Source: Methylomonas methanica (lineage in GTDB: Bacteria > Pseudomonadota > Gammaproteobacteria > Methylococcales > Methylomonadaceae). Taken from it: a DNA stretch of 57,764 bases. The stretch's first letter is position 1, and each line of letters opens with the position of its first letter. Under the pieces are notes generated by a model, which had not been told where the DNA came from, did not search any database, and worked only from the letters and a program-made list of their open reading frames with translations. Positions 33,824-43,499 of this stretch are shown here, piece after piece. The position numbers and the translations under genes are program-made. The stretch covers positions 1-57,764 of the forward strand of contig NZ_LUUG01000033.1 in the NCBI RefSeq assembly GCF_001644035.1, written 5' to 3'.

Positions 33824-35550
33824 GGCGCCTGCTCTTCGGCATCGGCGCCCCGCAACTCGCCCATTCGGGTCCGGCTACGCGACAGCTCCCCGGCATGACT
33901 CTGAGTGGCTCGTAACAATGAGGCCTTCTCCAACTGCTTGGCCTGCAGTTCCACCTGTAATGACTTCAAGCGCACTTCCAACTCGGCCTCCTCGGCATCG
34001 AGCTTGACCCGTTTCAGCTTGACCACATCGTCGACAGCCTCATGCGCAACGCGCTCGGCGCGTTCCTTTTCCCAGCGCAGGGTGCCCATCAGCACCTCGC
34101 CGCCGGCGGTGTAAGTATCGGCCAGGGTTACCCCGTCATTGCTGAGAATTAATTCGCGGACCTGATTGGAATGCGCGGAACCTCGTGATTTGACAATGGA
34201 CAGACCGCGATTGCGCTCCCCCGCCTGCACCAGATAATTCAAGTGAACCCAGGTGTCCACCAATGACGAAATCACCAGCGGCGAGCTGCCCTCGGCCAGA
34301 CTTGACATCTCGTCCAGCAGTCTGGTGCAGACCATGGTGATTCCCTCCGCTTTCGACCAATCGATCAAGCGTTCCGCAACGCTGTGCACATTTAAATCAT
34401 TGCCGGATTTGGACCAGGTGGACACCGGATCGATGACCAGACAACGGGCTTGATGCTCCTTGGCCAGCGTCTTGATTCGTACCAGATAGGTCTCGGCGCT
34501 GCCGGTAATGGCCCGGGCCGAGACCATCCGCAAGCTGCCATTGTTTACATGCTGCTCCAAGTGGATGCCGACCGAGGCCAGATTGCGGATCACCTCGGAA
34601 CCGTCCGAATCAAAACTGACGAACAGGGTATGCTCGCCGCGCCCGCAGGCCGCCTCGGCGAAGGTGCCGCTCAAAGTGGTCTTGGCGGTCCCGGAAAATC
34701 CCGTGATCAGGATGCTGGAACCACGATAATAGCCACCGCCCAACATGGTATCCAGCCGCGACACCCCGCTGGAAATCCGCTCATTGGTCACCTCCGCATC
34801 GACCCGGTCCAGGGTGCGGGCCACGGCAACCTCAAAACCTTGCTTGCCGATCAGGAACGCCGATTCGTTTTCATCGAAGCTGGAACCGCGATACTTTTGC
34901 ACCCGCAAACTGCGTTGCGACACGCCTAAAACCACGCAGTGATTCAGGATCACCGCGCAGTCGACCATGAATTGCATGAAACTGAAGGGGTTCTGACCAA
35001 TGGTTTCGCTTTCATCGCCACCCGCCTTCAGGGTGATAATACCGGTCACCTCGTGCGCCAGTAGCCAGTCGTGCAAACGGTAGATCTCACGCCTTTTTGC
35101 CGCCGCATCGGGCAGCAAGGCCAACACCATATCCAAGGCATCGAAGACGATGCGCCGAGCGCCCATTTGTTGGATCAGCGCTTCCAGTCCTGCCAGCATC
35201 CCGCCGAGATCGAAATCTCCGGCCTGAATCAGCTCGGGCTTGGGCTGAGCGTCTACAAAAAACAGCTTTTCGTCTTGCAACTCGCCGATTTGCCAGCCAA
35301 AGCTTTCGGCGTTGGCGACGATACTCTTCGAGGTCTCCTCAAAGGCCACAAAGATCCCCGGCTCCCGGCACTCCAGCGCACCGTACACCAAAAATTGCAG
35401 GGCGAGGATGGTCTTGCCGGAGCCAGGCCCGCCGACCAACAACGTGGTCCGCCCATGCGGCAAACCTCCCCCGGTAATTTCATCAAGGCCGTTAATGCCT
35501 GTCGGCGCTTTCTTAGGATCTTTATCAAGGATGGAACGGCTTGGTTTCAT
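33820..35550 (-). CDS. KaiC-like double RecA-domain ATPase
   Basis: The 576-residue protein has two RecA domains. CI has Walker A GGPGSGKT (40-47) and the Glu pair FEETS (E71, E72). CII has GFSGTAKT (284-291), but the matching Glu pair is replaced in FVSFDSDGS (D314, S315). The segment corresponding to the cyanobacterial phosphosites reads ISSLVDT (S428, S429). A charged coiled coil of about 80 residues ends the protein. I chose ATG 35550 after GAGGGA; the frame runs on upstream to 35853 but that part looks non-coding. It is the first gene of the kaiC-kaiB-EAL operon. Confidence 0.88.
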   Translation of the reverse strand: MKPSRSILDKDPKKAPTGINGLDEITGGGLPHGRTTLLVGGPGSGKTILALQFLVYGALECREPGIFVAFEETSKSIVANAESFGWQIGELQDEKLFFVDAQPKPELIQAGDFDLGGMLAGLEALIQQMGARRIVFDALDMVLALLPDAAAKRREIYRLHDWLLAHEVTGIITLKAGGDESETIGQNPFSFMQFMVDCAVILNHCVVLGVSQRSLRVQKYRGSSFDENESAFLIGKQGFEVAVARTLDRVDAEVTNERISSGVSRLDTMLGGGYYRGSSILITGFSGTAKTTLSGTFAEAACGRGEHTLFVSFDSDGSEVIRNLASVGIHLEQHVNNGSLRMVSARAITGSAETYLVRIKTLAKEHQARCLVIDPVSTWSKSGNDLNVHSVAERLIDWSKAEGITMVCTRLLDEMSSLAEGSSPLVISSLVDTWVHLNYLVQAGERNRGLSIVKSRGSAHSNQVRELILSNDGVTLADTYTAGGEVLMGTLRWEKERAERVAHEAVDDVVKLKRVKLDAEEAELEVRLKSLQVELQAKQLEKASLLRATQSHAGELSRSRTRMGELRGADAEEQAP

Positions 35551-36057
35551 GCATTTTCCCTCATAGCTTTCAACGAGCTGTGCCCTATCGCCCCCAGCTG
35601 GTTCTCGGCGGACCGCTTCCCAGCGGGATTGTAATCTCCGGATTGGCCAGGGCAGACCGACAAAACCTCGCGAGTCGCGCGAATAGGCCAACGAATCCAC
35701 GGCCCCCCGGATAACTCTAACATCCTTAGTCACTATGCTGGCGCATGCGACTGATGTCTGTACGCTAGCCGACATAGAAGCTATAGCACCGTTTGTATTG
35801 ACTTTATGGCAAAATATCACTAACACTAAAACTAATGCTTCGTAGCCTGACACAGCCTACTATAGAGGCCAGATGCGGGACGTGTATCCGCAATATCGTT
35901 AAGCTATACCCAAGGACACGAGAGTCGTTCGCTCAGCACAAGTCCGCTTAACAGACTGTTTATCTTGACAACAGATTCTTAACTTAACGACATTGAGGGT
36001 ATCCGGGCGGTTAAGGCTTGGCGGATGCCTATTCCCGGCGAAGACACTCAATAATGA
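35551..36057. other. Gene-free region between divergent kaiC and arsR
   Basis: About 500 bp that must hold the kaiC promoter. An open frame continues through part of it upstream of kaiC but shows no protein-like features. No repeat or clear RNA seen. Confidence 0.5.
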
Positions 36058-36095
36058 TTGACTCGATTCCATATTTCAATTATTGTTGAAATATG
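36058..36095 (+). promoter_or_regulatory. arsR promoter with overlapping operator
   Basis: A -35 TTGACT (36058-36063), 17-bp spacer and -10 TATTGT (36081-36086) place the transcript start at about 36093, the arsR ATG itself. A perfect 10-bp inverted repeat CATATTTCAA/TTGAAATATG (36070-36079 and 36086-36095) covers the -10 and the start codon and is the likely ArsR operator. Confidence 0.7.
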
Positions 36096-36464
36096 GAAAA
36101 TAAAACTGCTGTGATCGCCCTGGCCGCACTGGCCCAAGAATCCCGCTTGGCTATTTACCGGGCCTTGGTACAGGCTGGCCCGGCAGGATTGGCCGCCGGA
36201 AAAATCAGCGAAGCCACCGGCATTGCGCCGTCTTCCCTGTCGTTTCATTTGAAGGAATTGTCTTACGCCAACCTGGTCAGCTCGCGCAACGAAAGTCGCT
36301 ATGTGATTTACACCGCTAACTTTTCGGTGATGAACGATCTCCTGGCGTTCCTGACCGAGAACTGTTGCAACGGCAACGCCTGCTTGTCGCTTGCGGCCTG
36401 TTCCGGCAATGACGCCGATACCACCGATTCTCTAACCTCAAACCCGACCGACAATCCATCATGA
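36093..36464 (+). CDS. arsR: ArsR-family arsenite-responsive repressor
   Basis: Winged-helix repressor of 123 residues. HTH region: KISEATGIAPSSLSFHLKEL. The As(III) site is near the C-terminus, with C91, C92 and C97 (C103 also present). This matches the Acidithiobacillus type, in which the site is a CC pair plus a Cys five or six residues on, rather than the E. coli ELCVCDL type. There is no Shine-Dalgarno and the promoter fits a leaderless transcript. Its stop overlaps arsC by 4 bp. Confidence 0.92.
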   Translation: MENKTAVIALAALAQESRLAIYRALVQAGPAGLAAGKISEATGIAPSSLSFHLKELSYANLVSSRNESRYVIYTANFSVMNDLLAFLTENCCNGNACLSLAACSGNDADTTDSLTSNPTDNPS

Positions 36465-36943
36465 ACGTATTATTTTTGTGTACCGGCAATTCCTGCCGTT
36501 CCGTCCTTGGCGAAGCCACTTTCAATCACTTGGCACCGGCCGGCTGGCATGGCATGAGTGCTGGCAGCAAACCCACCGGCAAGATCCACCCGCGCTCGCT
36601 GGCCTTGCTGGCCAGAGAAGGCATATCCACAGAGGGCTATTACAGCAAATCCTGGAACGATCTGCCGGTGACCCCGGACATCGTGTTGAGCGTGTGCGGT
36701 AATGCCGCCAACGAAACCTGTCCGGCCTATCTCGGCCCGGTCATGCGCAGCCATTGGGGCGTCGAAGATCCCGCGCATGTCGAGGGTACTGACGAGGAAA
36801 TAGACGCGGCTTTCATGGTCGCTTACCGCATCCTGCGCCATCGCATCGAACAGTTTTTTGCCCTACCGTTGGACGAATTGAAAAACAATCCGGAGCGCCT
36901 GAAAGCCGAGCTGGATCGCATCGGCACTTTGGTGCCTCAGTAG
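36461..36943 (+). CDS. arsC: Arsenate reductase, thioredoxin-type (LMW-PTP fold)
   Basis: Reduces arsenate to arsenite. The 160-residue protein carries the P-loop CTGNSCRS (C7 to R13) and the redox pair in VCGNAANETCP, the triple-Cys relay of the thioredoxin-coupled ArsC class. It is translationally coupled to arsR (4-bp overlap). Confidence 0.93.
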   Translation: MNVLFLCTGNSCRSVLGEATFNHLAPAGWHGMSAGSKPTGKIHPRSLALLAREGISTEGYYSKSWNDLPVTPDIVLSVCGNAANETCPAYLGPVMRSHWGVEDPAHVEGTDEEIDAAFMVAYRILRHRIEQFFALPLDELKNNPERLKAELDRIGTLVPQ

Positions 36944-36958
36944 TTAAGGAGTTTCCTG

Positions 36959-37315
36959 ATGACCAGTATCCATGTATTTGACCCGGCTCTTTGCTGCAGC
37001 ACAGGCGTTTGCGGTGTGGAAGTCGATCAACAGTTGGTCGGCTTTGCCGCCGATGTCGATTGGGCCAAGCAGAACGGCGCCGATATTGAGCGCTTTAACC
37101 TGGCGCAAACCCCTTTGGCGTTTGCCGAAAACGCGGTGGTAAAAGCCTTTCTGGAACGTTCCGGTGCCGACGCCCTGCCGTTGATTTTGGTCGATGGCGA
37201 AGTCGCCTTAGCTGGTCGCTATCCCAATCGAACCGAGTTGGCGCGTTGGGCAGCGATTAGCGTAGCGGAAGAGCAAGCCCCGTCCGGCTGTTGCAGCGGC
37301 AGCAGCTGTTGTTAA
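36959..37315 (+). CDS. arsD: Arsenite metallochaperone ArsD
   Basis: Hands As(III) to ArsA. The 118-residue protein has the conserved N-terminal set CCSTGVC (C12, C13, C18) in HVFDPALCCSTGVCG and a C-terminal CC..CC tail. It starts 15 bp after arsC behind AAGGAG. Confidence 0.94.
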   Translation: MTSIHVFDPALCCSTGVCGVEVDQQLVGFAADVDWAKQNGADIERFNLAQTPLAFAENAVVKAFLERSGADALPLILVDGEVALAGRYPNRTELARWAAISVAEEQAPSGCCSGSSCC

Positions 37316-37332
37316 CTTCTGCTGATAGTGCC

Positions 37333-39141
37333 GTGAACAGCGATAGCAAATTTCTCGATCAAGCGCCGCGCTTTCTATTTTTTACCGGCAAAGGCGGCGT
37401 GGGCAAAACTTCCATCGCTTGCGCCTCGGCGATGCAATTGGCGGATGCCGGCAGACGTGTGTTGTTGGTGAGTACCGATCCGGCATCGAACGTCGGCCAG
37501 GTATTTGGCATCGCCATCGGCAATCAGATCACCGCGATTCCGGCCGTACCCTGCCTAGCAGCATTGGAAATCGATCCGCAAGCGGCGGCGCAGGCCTATC
37601 GCGACCGTATCGTCGGCCCGGTGCGCGGCGTGTTGCCGGACAGCATCGTCAAAGGCATAGAGGAACAATTGTCCGGCGCTTGTACCACCGAAATCGCCGC
37701 GTTCGACGAATTCACTGCACTTCTAACCGACTCGGCCTTGACCACCGGCTACGATCACATCGTGTTCGACACCGCCCCGACCGGCCACACCATCCGCCTG
37801 TTGCAACTGCCGGGGGCGTGGAGCGGCTTTCTGGAGCAAGGCAAAGGCGATGCCTCTTGCCTCGGCCCTCTGGCCGGCTTGGAAAAACAGCGCAGCCAAT
37901 ATAAGGCTGCCGTTGAAGCCTTAGCCGATCCGCAGCGCAGTCGTTTGATCCTGGTCGCCCGCGCCCAACAATCGACCTTGCGTGAAGTAGCTCGCACCCA
38001 CGAAGAATTAAACGCCATCGGCTTATCGCAACAGTTTTTGGCAATCAATGGCATCTTGCCGGAGAGCGCAACCTTACAAGACCCGCTAGCCAACGCCATC
38101 TACCAGCGCGAGCAACATGCTTTATCCGACATGCCGGCAGCGTTAAAAAACTTACCAATGGACCGCATTGAACTAAAGCCCTTCAATCTTGTTGGGCTGA
38201 CGGCGTTGAGGCAATTGCTCAGCACAGCCGCGCCGCTGGCGATGCCTGACAATGACGTTATGCCGGCCATACCCGCGCCTAATCTATCAACATTAGTGGA
38301 CGAGATTGCCGCCGACGGCCATGGCCTAGTGATGCTGATGGGTAAAGGCGGCGTGGGCAAGACCACGCTGGCCGCCGCGTTGGCGGTGGAACTGGCGCGA
38401 CGCGGTTTGCCGGTGCATCTCACCACGTCCGATCCTGCCTCCAACTTAACCGACACGCTGAACGGCGCTTTGCCGGACCTGACAGTCAGCAAAATCGATC
38501 CGCATGCGGAAACCGAACGCTACCGCCAACATGTGCTGGCAACAAAAGGCGCCAAGCTGGACGAGGCAGGCCGGGCCATGCTGGAAGAAGACTTGCGCTC
38601 GCCGTGTACTGAAGAAATTGCGGTGTTTCAGGCGTTCTCCCGCATCATCCGCGAAGCCGGCAAGAAATTTGTAGTGATGGATACTGCGCCGACCGGCCAT
38701 ACCCTGCTGCTGTTGGACTCAACCGGCGCTTACCATCGTGAAGTGTCTCGGCAAATGGGCGATTCCAAACAACATTTCACTACGCCGATGATGCAATTGC
38801 AGGACCCGCGCCAAACCAAGGTGCTGATAGTGACACTGGCGGAAACCACGCCGGTGCTGGAAGCAGCCCATCTGCAAGACGATTTGCGCCGAGCCGGCAT
38901 CGAGCCCTGGGCTTGGGTGATTAACAACAGTGTGGCGGCAACCACTGTGCTTTCGCCGCTGCTGCGCCAACGCGCTGTCAATGAATTGCCGGAAATCGAC
39001 GCGGTAGCCAATCGATATGCCCAGCGTTATGCGCTGGTGCCTTTGTTACGGGAAGAGCCGACCGGCGTGGAACGCTTATTGGCATTAGCCGACGGTGATT
39101 CTCTAGCCGACAAACTCGCGGCAAATCCCAAAACTCAATAA
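37333..39141 (+). CDS. arsA: Arsenite-stimulated ATPase ArsA
   Basis: Two-domain ATPase that powers the arsenite efflux pump. The 602-residue protein repeats the SIMIBI unit: GKGGVGKT with DTAPTGHT, then a second GKGGVGKTT with DTAPTGHT. CTTEIAAF and CTEEIAVF supply the As-site Cys. I favour GTG 37333, 18 bp after arsD; the frame is open to a TTG at 37291 inside arsD. Neither has a good ribosome site. Confidence 0.92.
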   Translation: MNSDSKFLDQAPRFLFFTGKGGVGKTSIACASAMQLADAGRRVLLVSTDPASNVGQVFGIAIGNQITAIPAVPCLAALEIDPQAAAQAYRDRIVGPVRGVLPDSIVKGIEEQLSGACTTEIAAFDEFTALLTDSALTTGYDHIVFDTAPTGHTIRLLQLPGAWSGFLEQGKGDASCLGPLAGLEKQRSQYKAAVEALADPQRSRLILVARAQQSTLREVARTHEELNAIGLSQQFLAINGILPESATLQDPLANAIYQREQHALSDMPAALKNLPMDRIELKPFNLVGLTALRQLLSTAAPLAMPDNDVMPAIPAPNLSTLVDEIAADGHGLVMLMGKGGVGKTTLAAALAVELARRGLPVHLTTSDPASNLTDTLNGALPDLTVSKIDPHAETERYRQHVLATKGAKLDEAGRAMLEEDLRSPCTEEIAVFQAFSRIIREAGKKFVVMDTAPTGHTLLLLDSTGAYHREVSRQMGDSKQHFTTPMMQLQDPRQTKVLIVTLAETTPVLEAAHLQDDLRRAGIEPWAWVINNSVAATTVLSPLLRQRAVNELPEIDAVANRYAQRYALVPLLREEPTGVERLLALADGDSLADKLAANPKTQ

Positions 39142-39164
39142 CCCTTTACCCTGGAGTGAGCGCG

Positions 39165-39608
39165 ATGAAACGTCTGCACATTCACCTCGCCGTCGACGAT
39201 CTGGCGAAAAATATCGACTTTTATAGTGCGCTGTTTCAAAGCGCACCGACAGTCCGCGAAGCCGATTACGCCAAGTGGTTGCTGGACGATCCGCGCGTCA
39301 ATTTTGCCATTTCCAGTCGCGGCCGTCAGCCGGGTTTGGATCATTTGGGGATACAAGTGGAGTCGGGTGAGGAATTGGAAGCCGTCGAGCAAAATCTGGC
39401 CGCTGCCGAATTGCCGGTTGCAGCGCAAAAACAAGCCAACTGCTGCTATGCCCAGTCAGACAAATACTGGACCGTCGATCCGCAAGGCATCGCCTGGGAG
39501 GCTTTCCATTCCTTGCAAACCATTCCCTTATTTGGTGACGATCAAGTCGCGCAACTCGCACCCACCAGCAGTTGCTGCAAACCTCCGGCAGCCGATAGAA
39601 CCGAGTAG
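39165..39608 (+). CDS. ArsI/CadI-type dioxygenase (vicinal oxygen chelate fold)
   Basis: The 147-residue glyoxalase-fold protein starts MKRLHIHLAVDDL. It has H60 (GLDHLGIQV), E112 (AWEAFH) and a vicinal Cys pair C93-C94 (NCCYAQSDKYW). These correspond to the Fe ligands and As-binding Cys pair of ArsI, which cleaves the C-As bond of methylarsenite. A further CC occurs near 137. I start at ATG 39165 after TGGAG; GTG 39156 is in frame. Between arsA and acr3, it extends the operon to organoarsenicals. Confidence 0.85.
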   Translation: MKRLHIHLAVDDLAKNIDFYSALFQSAPTVREADYAKWLLDDPRVNFAISSRGRQPGLDHLGIQVESGEELEAVEQNLAAAELPVAAQKQANCCYAQSDKYWTVDPQGIAWEAFHSLQTIPLFGDDQVAQLAPTSSCCKPPAADRTE

Positions 39609-39642
39609 CCAAACTATTGCCCGCATATCTTTGGAGATTTAA

Positions 39643-40701
39643 ATGAGCACCCCGCATTGCCCGAATGCCCGTTTGTCATTTCTGGACCGCTTTCTGACCC
39701 TATGGATTTTCATCGCCATGGCGCTGGGTGTCGGTATCGGTTTTCTGTTTCCGACGGAAGTAACCGATTTCAACGCGGCGGTTTCGGTCGGCACCACCAA
39801 CATTCCCATCGCTATCGGCTTGATCGTGATGATGTATCCACCGCTCGCCAAAGTCCGTTACGAAGAACTCGGCGACGTATTTCGCAACTGGCGTATATTG
39901 GCCGTGTCCTTGCTGCAAAACTGGCTGCTCGGACCGGTCTTGATGTTCGTGCTGGCCATCGTGTTTCTACGCGATTATCCCGACTACATGGTCGGCCTGA
40001 TCTTGATAGGCCTGGCGCGCTGCATTGCCATGGTCATCGTCTGGAACGAACTGGCTAACGGCGACAACGAATATGCGGCGGGCTTGGTGGCATTTAACAG
40101 CGTATTCCAGGTCTTGTTTTATAGCGTGTATGCCTGGCTGTTCATCACCGTTTTGCCGCCCTTATTCGGTATGCAGGGCAGTCTGGTCGATATCACCATA
40201 GTCGAAATCGCCAAGAGCGTATTTATCTACCTGGGCGTTCCGTTTCTGGCCGGCTTTAGCACCCGTTTTCTGTTGGTCAAAGCCAAGGGCAAGGATTGGT
40301 ATCACCAGCATTTCGTCCCGAAAATCAGCCCGCTGACCTTGATAGCGCTGCTGTTTACCATCGTGGTTATGTTCTCGCTGAAAGGCGATTTGATCGTGCA
40401 GTTGCCTCTGGACGTGGTGCGGATCGCGATACCGCTGTTGATTTACTTTGTGGTGATGTTTCTGCTCAGCTTTTTGATGGGCAGAGCCATCGGCGCCGGC
40501 TACGGCAAAACCACCACGCTGGCATTTACCGCGGCCAGCAATAATTTTGAATTGGCTATTGCGGTGGCGGTGGCCGTGTTTGGTATCAATAGCGGCGCGG
40601 CGTTTGCGGCCGTGATAGGGCCATTGATCGAAGTACCGGTGATGATCGCTTTGGTCAACGTAGCCTTCTATTTTCGCAAGCACGGACTGATTCAAAATTG
40701 A
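39643..40701 (+). CDS. Arsenite efflux transporter ACR3
   Basis: Inner-membrane antiporter of 352 residues with about ten helices. It contains the conserved Cys in [13 protein letters not shown] and the [29 protein letters not shown] region typical of ACR3. Its cytoplasmic partner would be ArsA, although ACR3 can work alone. It is the last clear gene of the ars operon. Confidence 0.94.
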   Translation: MSTPHCPNARLSFLDRFLTLWIFIAMALGVGIGFLFPTEVTDFNAAVSVGTTNIPIAIGLIVMMYPPLAKVRYEELGDVFRNWRILAVSLLQNWLLGPVLMFVLAIVFLRDYPDYMVGLILIGLARCIAMVIVWNELANGDNEYAAGLVAFNSVFQVLFYSVYAWLFITVLPPLFGMQGSLVDITIVEIAKSVFIYLGVPFLAGFSTRFLLVKAKGKDWYHQHFVPKISPLTLIALLFTIVVMFSLKGDLIVQLPLDVVRIAIPLLIYFVVMFLLSFLMGRAIGAGYGKTTTLAFTAASNNFELAIAVAVAVFGINSGAAFAAVIGPLIEVPVMIALVNVAFYFRKHGLIQN

Positions 40702-40758
40702 CATGCGTTTACCCAACGACTCGTTTACCCAACCTTAAGCTTACAAAGGAACACTCTC

Positions 40759-40965
40759 ATGGCAGCAGATAAATCAAAAGTCGATAGAAAGAAAATCGCT
40801 GTGGAAGAACCCACTTACGACCAGCTGAAAAATTTTTCCCGCTTTAACGGCTTAAAGACCCGGACGGTGGTGGCATCTATGGTAGATATAATGCTGCAAG
40901 ACGAGATTTTGAGCCGCCGCGTCGTCGAGCAGTGCCTTGCTGCCGACGCAGAGGACGCCAATTAG
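40759..40965 (+). CDS. Small hypothetical protein, ribbon-helix-helix-like
   Basis: Very basic-then-acidic protein of 68 residues. A possible beta strand (KKIAVEE) followed by two helices (PTYDQLKNFSRFNG and TRTVVASMVDIML) fits a ribbon-helix-helix DNA binder, but no specific family is recognised. It starts after AAAGGAA, 57 bp downstream of acr3. The intervening bases contain the direct repeat CGTTTACCCAAC (40708 and 40724). Confidence 0.65.
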   Translation: MAADKSKVDRKKIAVEEPTYDQLKNFSRFNGLKTRTVVASMVDIMLQDEILSRRVVEQCLAADAEDAN

Positions 40966-41118
40966 CGCGTGCCAGACCTTGGTCGCCGGCAATTTCAAGC
41001 CTTGTTGATTGAAATCAAAGCTATCAATACAAGCACACGCAATAATTTAGCTCGGCATGCTCAATCGCACATGCCAACGCCGTTTTAGACTCATCAGCGA
41101 TTAATTCAGGTGATGACG

Positions 41119-41382
41119 ATGGATAATGACATTTTAATCGATCAAGCCCGGCAGCTTTATGCCGCATTGCACGCCAGACAGATCAGACTGTTCACTCCCA
41201 ACCCTACTGCACTGGATCGCCTGGAACGCTTGGTCTTCAGCGCCTATGGCCGTTACCAGCGCCGCTTAAACCGTTGCGCGCTTTGTTACCAAACCCGCAA
41301 GCATGACTGTGTCCGGGAGCCCGGTAAAAAGCGTATTCCTTGCCAACGCCGCAACCCCTTCGCCCCGATTGCCGGGTTTTGA
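41119..41382 (+). CDS. Small hypothetical Cys-containing protein
   Basis: The 87-residue basic protein has a helical N-terminal half and a CALCYQTRKHDC motif, possibly a small metal site. AGGTG six bases upstream decides for ATG 41119 over the earlier in-frame starts (41110, 41113). No known family recognised. It lies between the ars and hox operons. Confidence 0.55.
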   Translation: MDNDILIDQARQLYAALHARQIRLFTPNPTALDRLERLVFSAYGRYQRRLNRCALCYQTRKHDCVREPGKKRIPCQRRNPFAPIAGF

Positions 41383-41716
41383 TCGGCAATATTTTACTGT
41401 CCACGCCCGGCTAATTTGTTTAGTATTGCGCCATGGATGACGGCGAATTTGCATATCTTCTGCAGCGAGAACGAAAAACATCGTGCGGCTGGGTTGTGTG
41501 CATTGACGCATAGAGAGACAAGGCAGGCACTTTCGCTTGGCAAGCGGAATGTAACGGCTTCCACAACTAATCTTGTGGCGCCGCTCTTCCAGGTAGACTG
41601 CCAGTGAACGATTTGAAAAATCTAGCGCCGATTTAAGAATGGTGTGTGGGGTGGCTCATGATTTTTCAATTGCAATGGGACACGACGATTCAACATAACT
41701 GCCCAGTAACTCGACG
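41383..41716 (+). other. Region upstream of hoxF
   Basis: About 330 bp expected to contain the hox promoter. I looked for a sigma-54 GG-N10-GC pair and found none convincing. No repeat or RNA seen. Confidence 0.5.
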
Positions 41717-43498
41717 ATGAATAGTTTTATTCGATCCGTACTTGCAAAGGCGGACTATAGACCGGAAAGGCTCTTGCAGATGCTAAGAGCCGTGCAGGCG
41801 CAGTACCTGCATATTCCCCAGGCGGCTATCGAACAATTGGCCGCAGCCCTGCATATACCCCGCACCCAGATTATTGCCGTCGCGGAATTCTACAGTTTCT
41901 TGCACCTGACGCCGCAAGGCCGTTACGACATTCATATCAGCGATTCGATTACCGATAGAATGCTGGGCAAGGAAAAATTGCTGAATTATCTGTCGGAAAA
42001 GCTCAATGTCAAAGTGGGTCAAGTCCGCGCGGACGGTCTGGTCAGTTTGAATAACACCTCCTGCACCGGCATGTGCGACCAGGGCCCGGCCGGCCTGGTT
42101 AACGGCTATGCGTTGACGCATCTGGACTATGCCAGAATCGATGTGATCGCCAAATTGATCGAACAACAAGCCCCTTTGACCGATTGGCCAGCCGAGTTCT
42201 TCGCGGTCGACGAGCCGATCCGCAAACCCGGCCTGCTGCTCAACCAACCGTTCAATAATGGCGCGGCAATAGCGGCCACTTTTGCCCGTGGCTTGGCGGA
42301 AACCCTGGCGGAAGTAGACTGTTCCAACCTGCGCGGCCGCGGCGGCGCCGGTTTTAAAACAGCATTGAAATGGCGCACCTGTTCGGTGCAAGCAGCTACC
42401 CCGCATTATGTGATTTGTAACGCCGACGAAGGCGAACCCGGTACCTTTAAAGACCGGATGTTACTCGATCTCTACGCGGATCAGGTTTTTGAAGGCATGA
42501 CCCTATGCGCGGCGATCATCGGCTCAGACCAGGGTTTACTGTATCTACGCGCCGAGTATTTATTCCTCTACGAGCAATTGCAGCGCGTGTTACAGCGCCG
42601 CCGCGATAGCGGTTTGCTGGGTCGTAACATCCATGGTCGGCCAGGTTTTGATTTTGACATCGAAATCCGCATGGGTGCCGGCGCTTACATCTGCGGCGAG
42701 GCGTCCGCGCAAATCGAATCGTTGGAAGGCAAGCCCGGCATTCCCAGGGTTAAACCGCCCAACTCGGTGATCTGCGGCTATCAACGCAAACCCACCGTGG
42801 TCGATAACGTCGAGACTTTTTTCGCGGCCACGCACATTGCTATTCAGGGCGGGCAATGGTTTGCAGAGGTCGGCACCGCGCAATCCACCGGCAGCAAGCT
42901 GCTCAGTATCAGTGGCGACTGCGCACGTCCCGGCATTTACGAATACCCGTTCGGCACTCCGATCGAGGATATTTTGCGGGACTGCGGTGCGGACGATGTG
43001 ATGGGTGTGCAAGTGGGCGGGCCGTCCGGCACCTTTATTTCCAACCGGGAACTGCAACGGCGCGTGGCCTTCGAGGACCTATCCACCGCCGGCTCGTTTA
43101 TGGTTTTCAACAGTAGCCGGAATATTTTCGACATTGTGCAGAACTTTACCGATTTCTTCGCCCACGAAAGCTGCGGCTTTTGCACGCCGTGCCGGGTCGG
43201 CACCACGCTATTGAAAAATCAGCTGCGGAAAATTGTCGAAGGCAACGGCGCCGCGGTCGATCTGGAAGAACTTAGCGAGTTATGCCTAATCGTCAAAAAC
43301 AACAGCCATTGCGGTCTAGGTGATTCCGCCGCCAATCCGATTTTAAGCACCTTAGCCAGCCACCCCGAGTTGTATCTGAATCAATTAAAACAAAGCAGTT
43401 TTACACCGGGCTTTGATTTGGACGCCACCCTGGCCGTGGCCCGCCGCATGGCTGAGCGCGACGACGACGCGGCGCATTTATCGCAAGTGGAGAACTGA
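41717..43498 (+). CDS. hoxF: NAD-reducing hydrogenase diaphorase subunit HoxF (HoxE-HoxF fusion type)
   Basis: Oxidises or reduces NAD(H) for the group 3d [NiFe] hydrogenase in the cytoplasm. The 593-residue protein has an N-terminal HoxE-like thioredoxin-fold part (about 1-150) with only the TSCTGMC Cys pair. The usual first pair is missing, so that [2Fe-2S] centre is probably absent. The HoxF core follows: LRGRGGAGF, NADEGEPGTFKDR, GAGAYICGEASAQIESLEG and the [4Fe-4S] motif SCGFCTPC..C. It is the first gene of hoxFUYHW. Confidence 0.93.
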   Translation: MNSFIRSVLAKADYRPERLLQMLRAVQAQYLHIPQAAIEQLAAALHIPRTQIIAVAEFYSFLHLTPQGRYDIHISDSITDRMLGKEKLLNYLSEKLNVKVGQVRADGLVSLNNTSCTGMCDQGPAGLVNGYALTHLDYARIDVIAKLIEQQAPLTDWPAEFFAVDEPIRKPGLLLNQPFNNGAAIAATFARGLAETLAEVDCSNLRGRGGAGFKTALKWRTCSVQAATPHYVICNADEGEPGTFKDRMLLDLYADQVFEGMTLCAAIIGSDQGLLYLRAEYLFLYEQLQRVLQRRRDSGLLGRNIHGRPGFDFDIEIRMGAGAYICGEASAQIESLEGKPGIPRVKPPNSVICGYQRKPTVVDNVETFFAATHIAIQGGQWFAEVGTAQSTGSKLLSISGDCARPGIYEYPFGTPIEDILRDCGADDVMGVQVGGPSGTFISNRELQRRVAFEDLSTAGSFMVFNSSRNIFDIVQNFTDFFAHESCGFCTPCRVGTTLLKNQLRKIVEGNGAAVDLEELSELCLIVKNNSHCGLGDSAANPILSTLASHPELYLNQLKQSSFTPGFDLDATLAVARRMAERDDDAAHLSQVEN

Positions 43499-43499
43499 C

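Noticed and set aside
35551..35853. Upstream extension of KaiC by about 100 residues
   Set aside because: A good ribosome site and the normal KaiC N-terminus are at ATG 35550; the extension has no KaiC similarity.
41521..41580. Sigma-54 promoter before hoxF
   Set aside because: A GGCAC..TTGGC-like stretch exists but the GG-N10-GC spacing does not fit.
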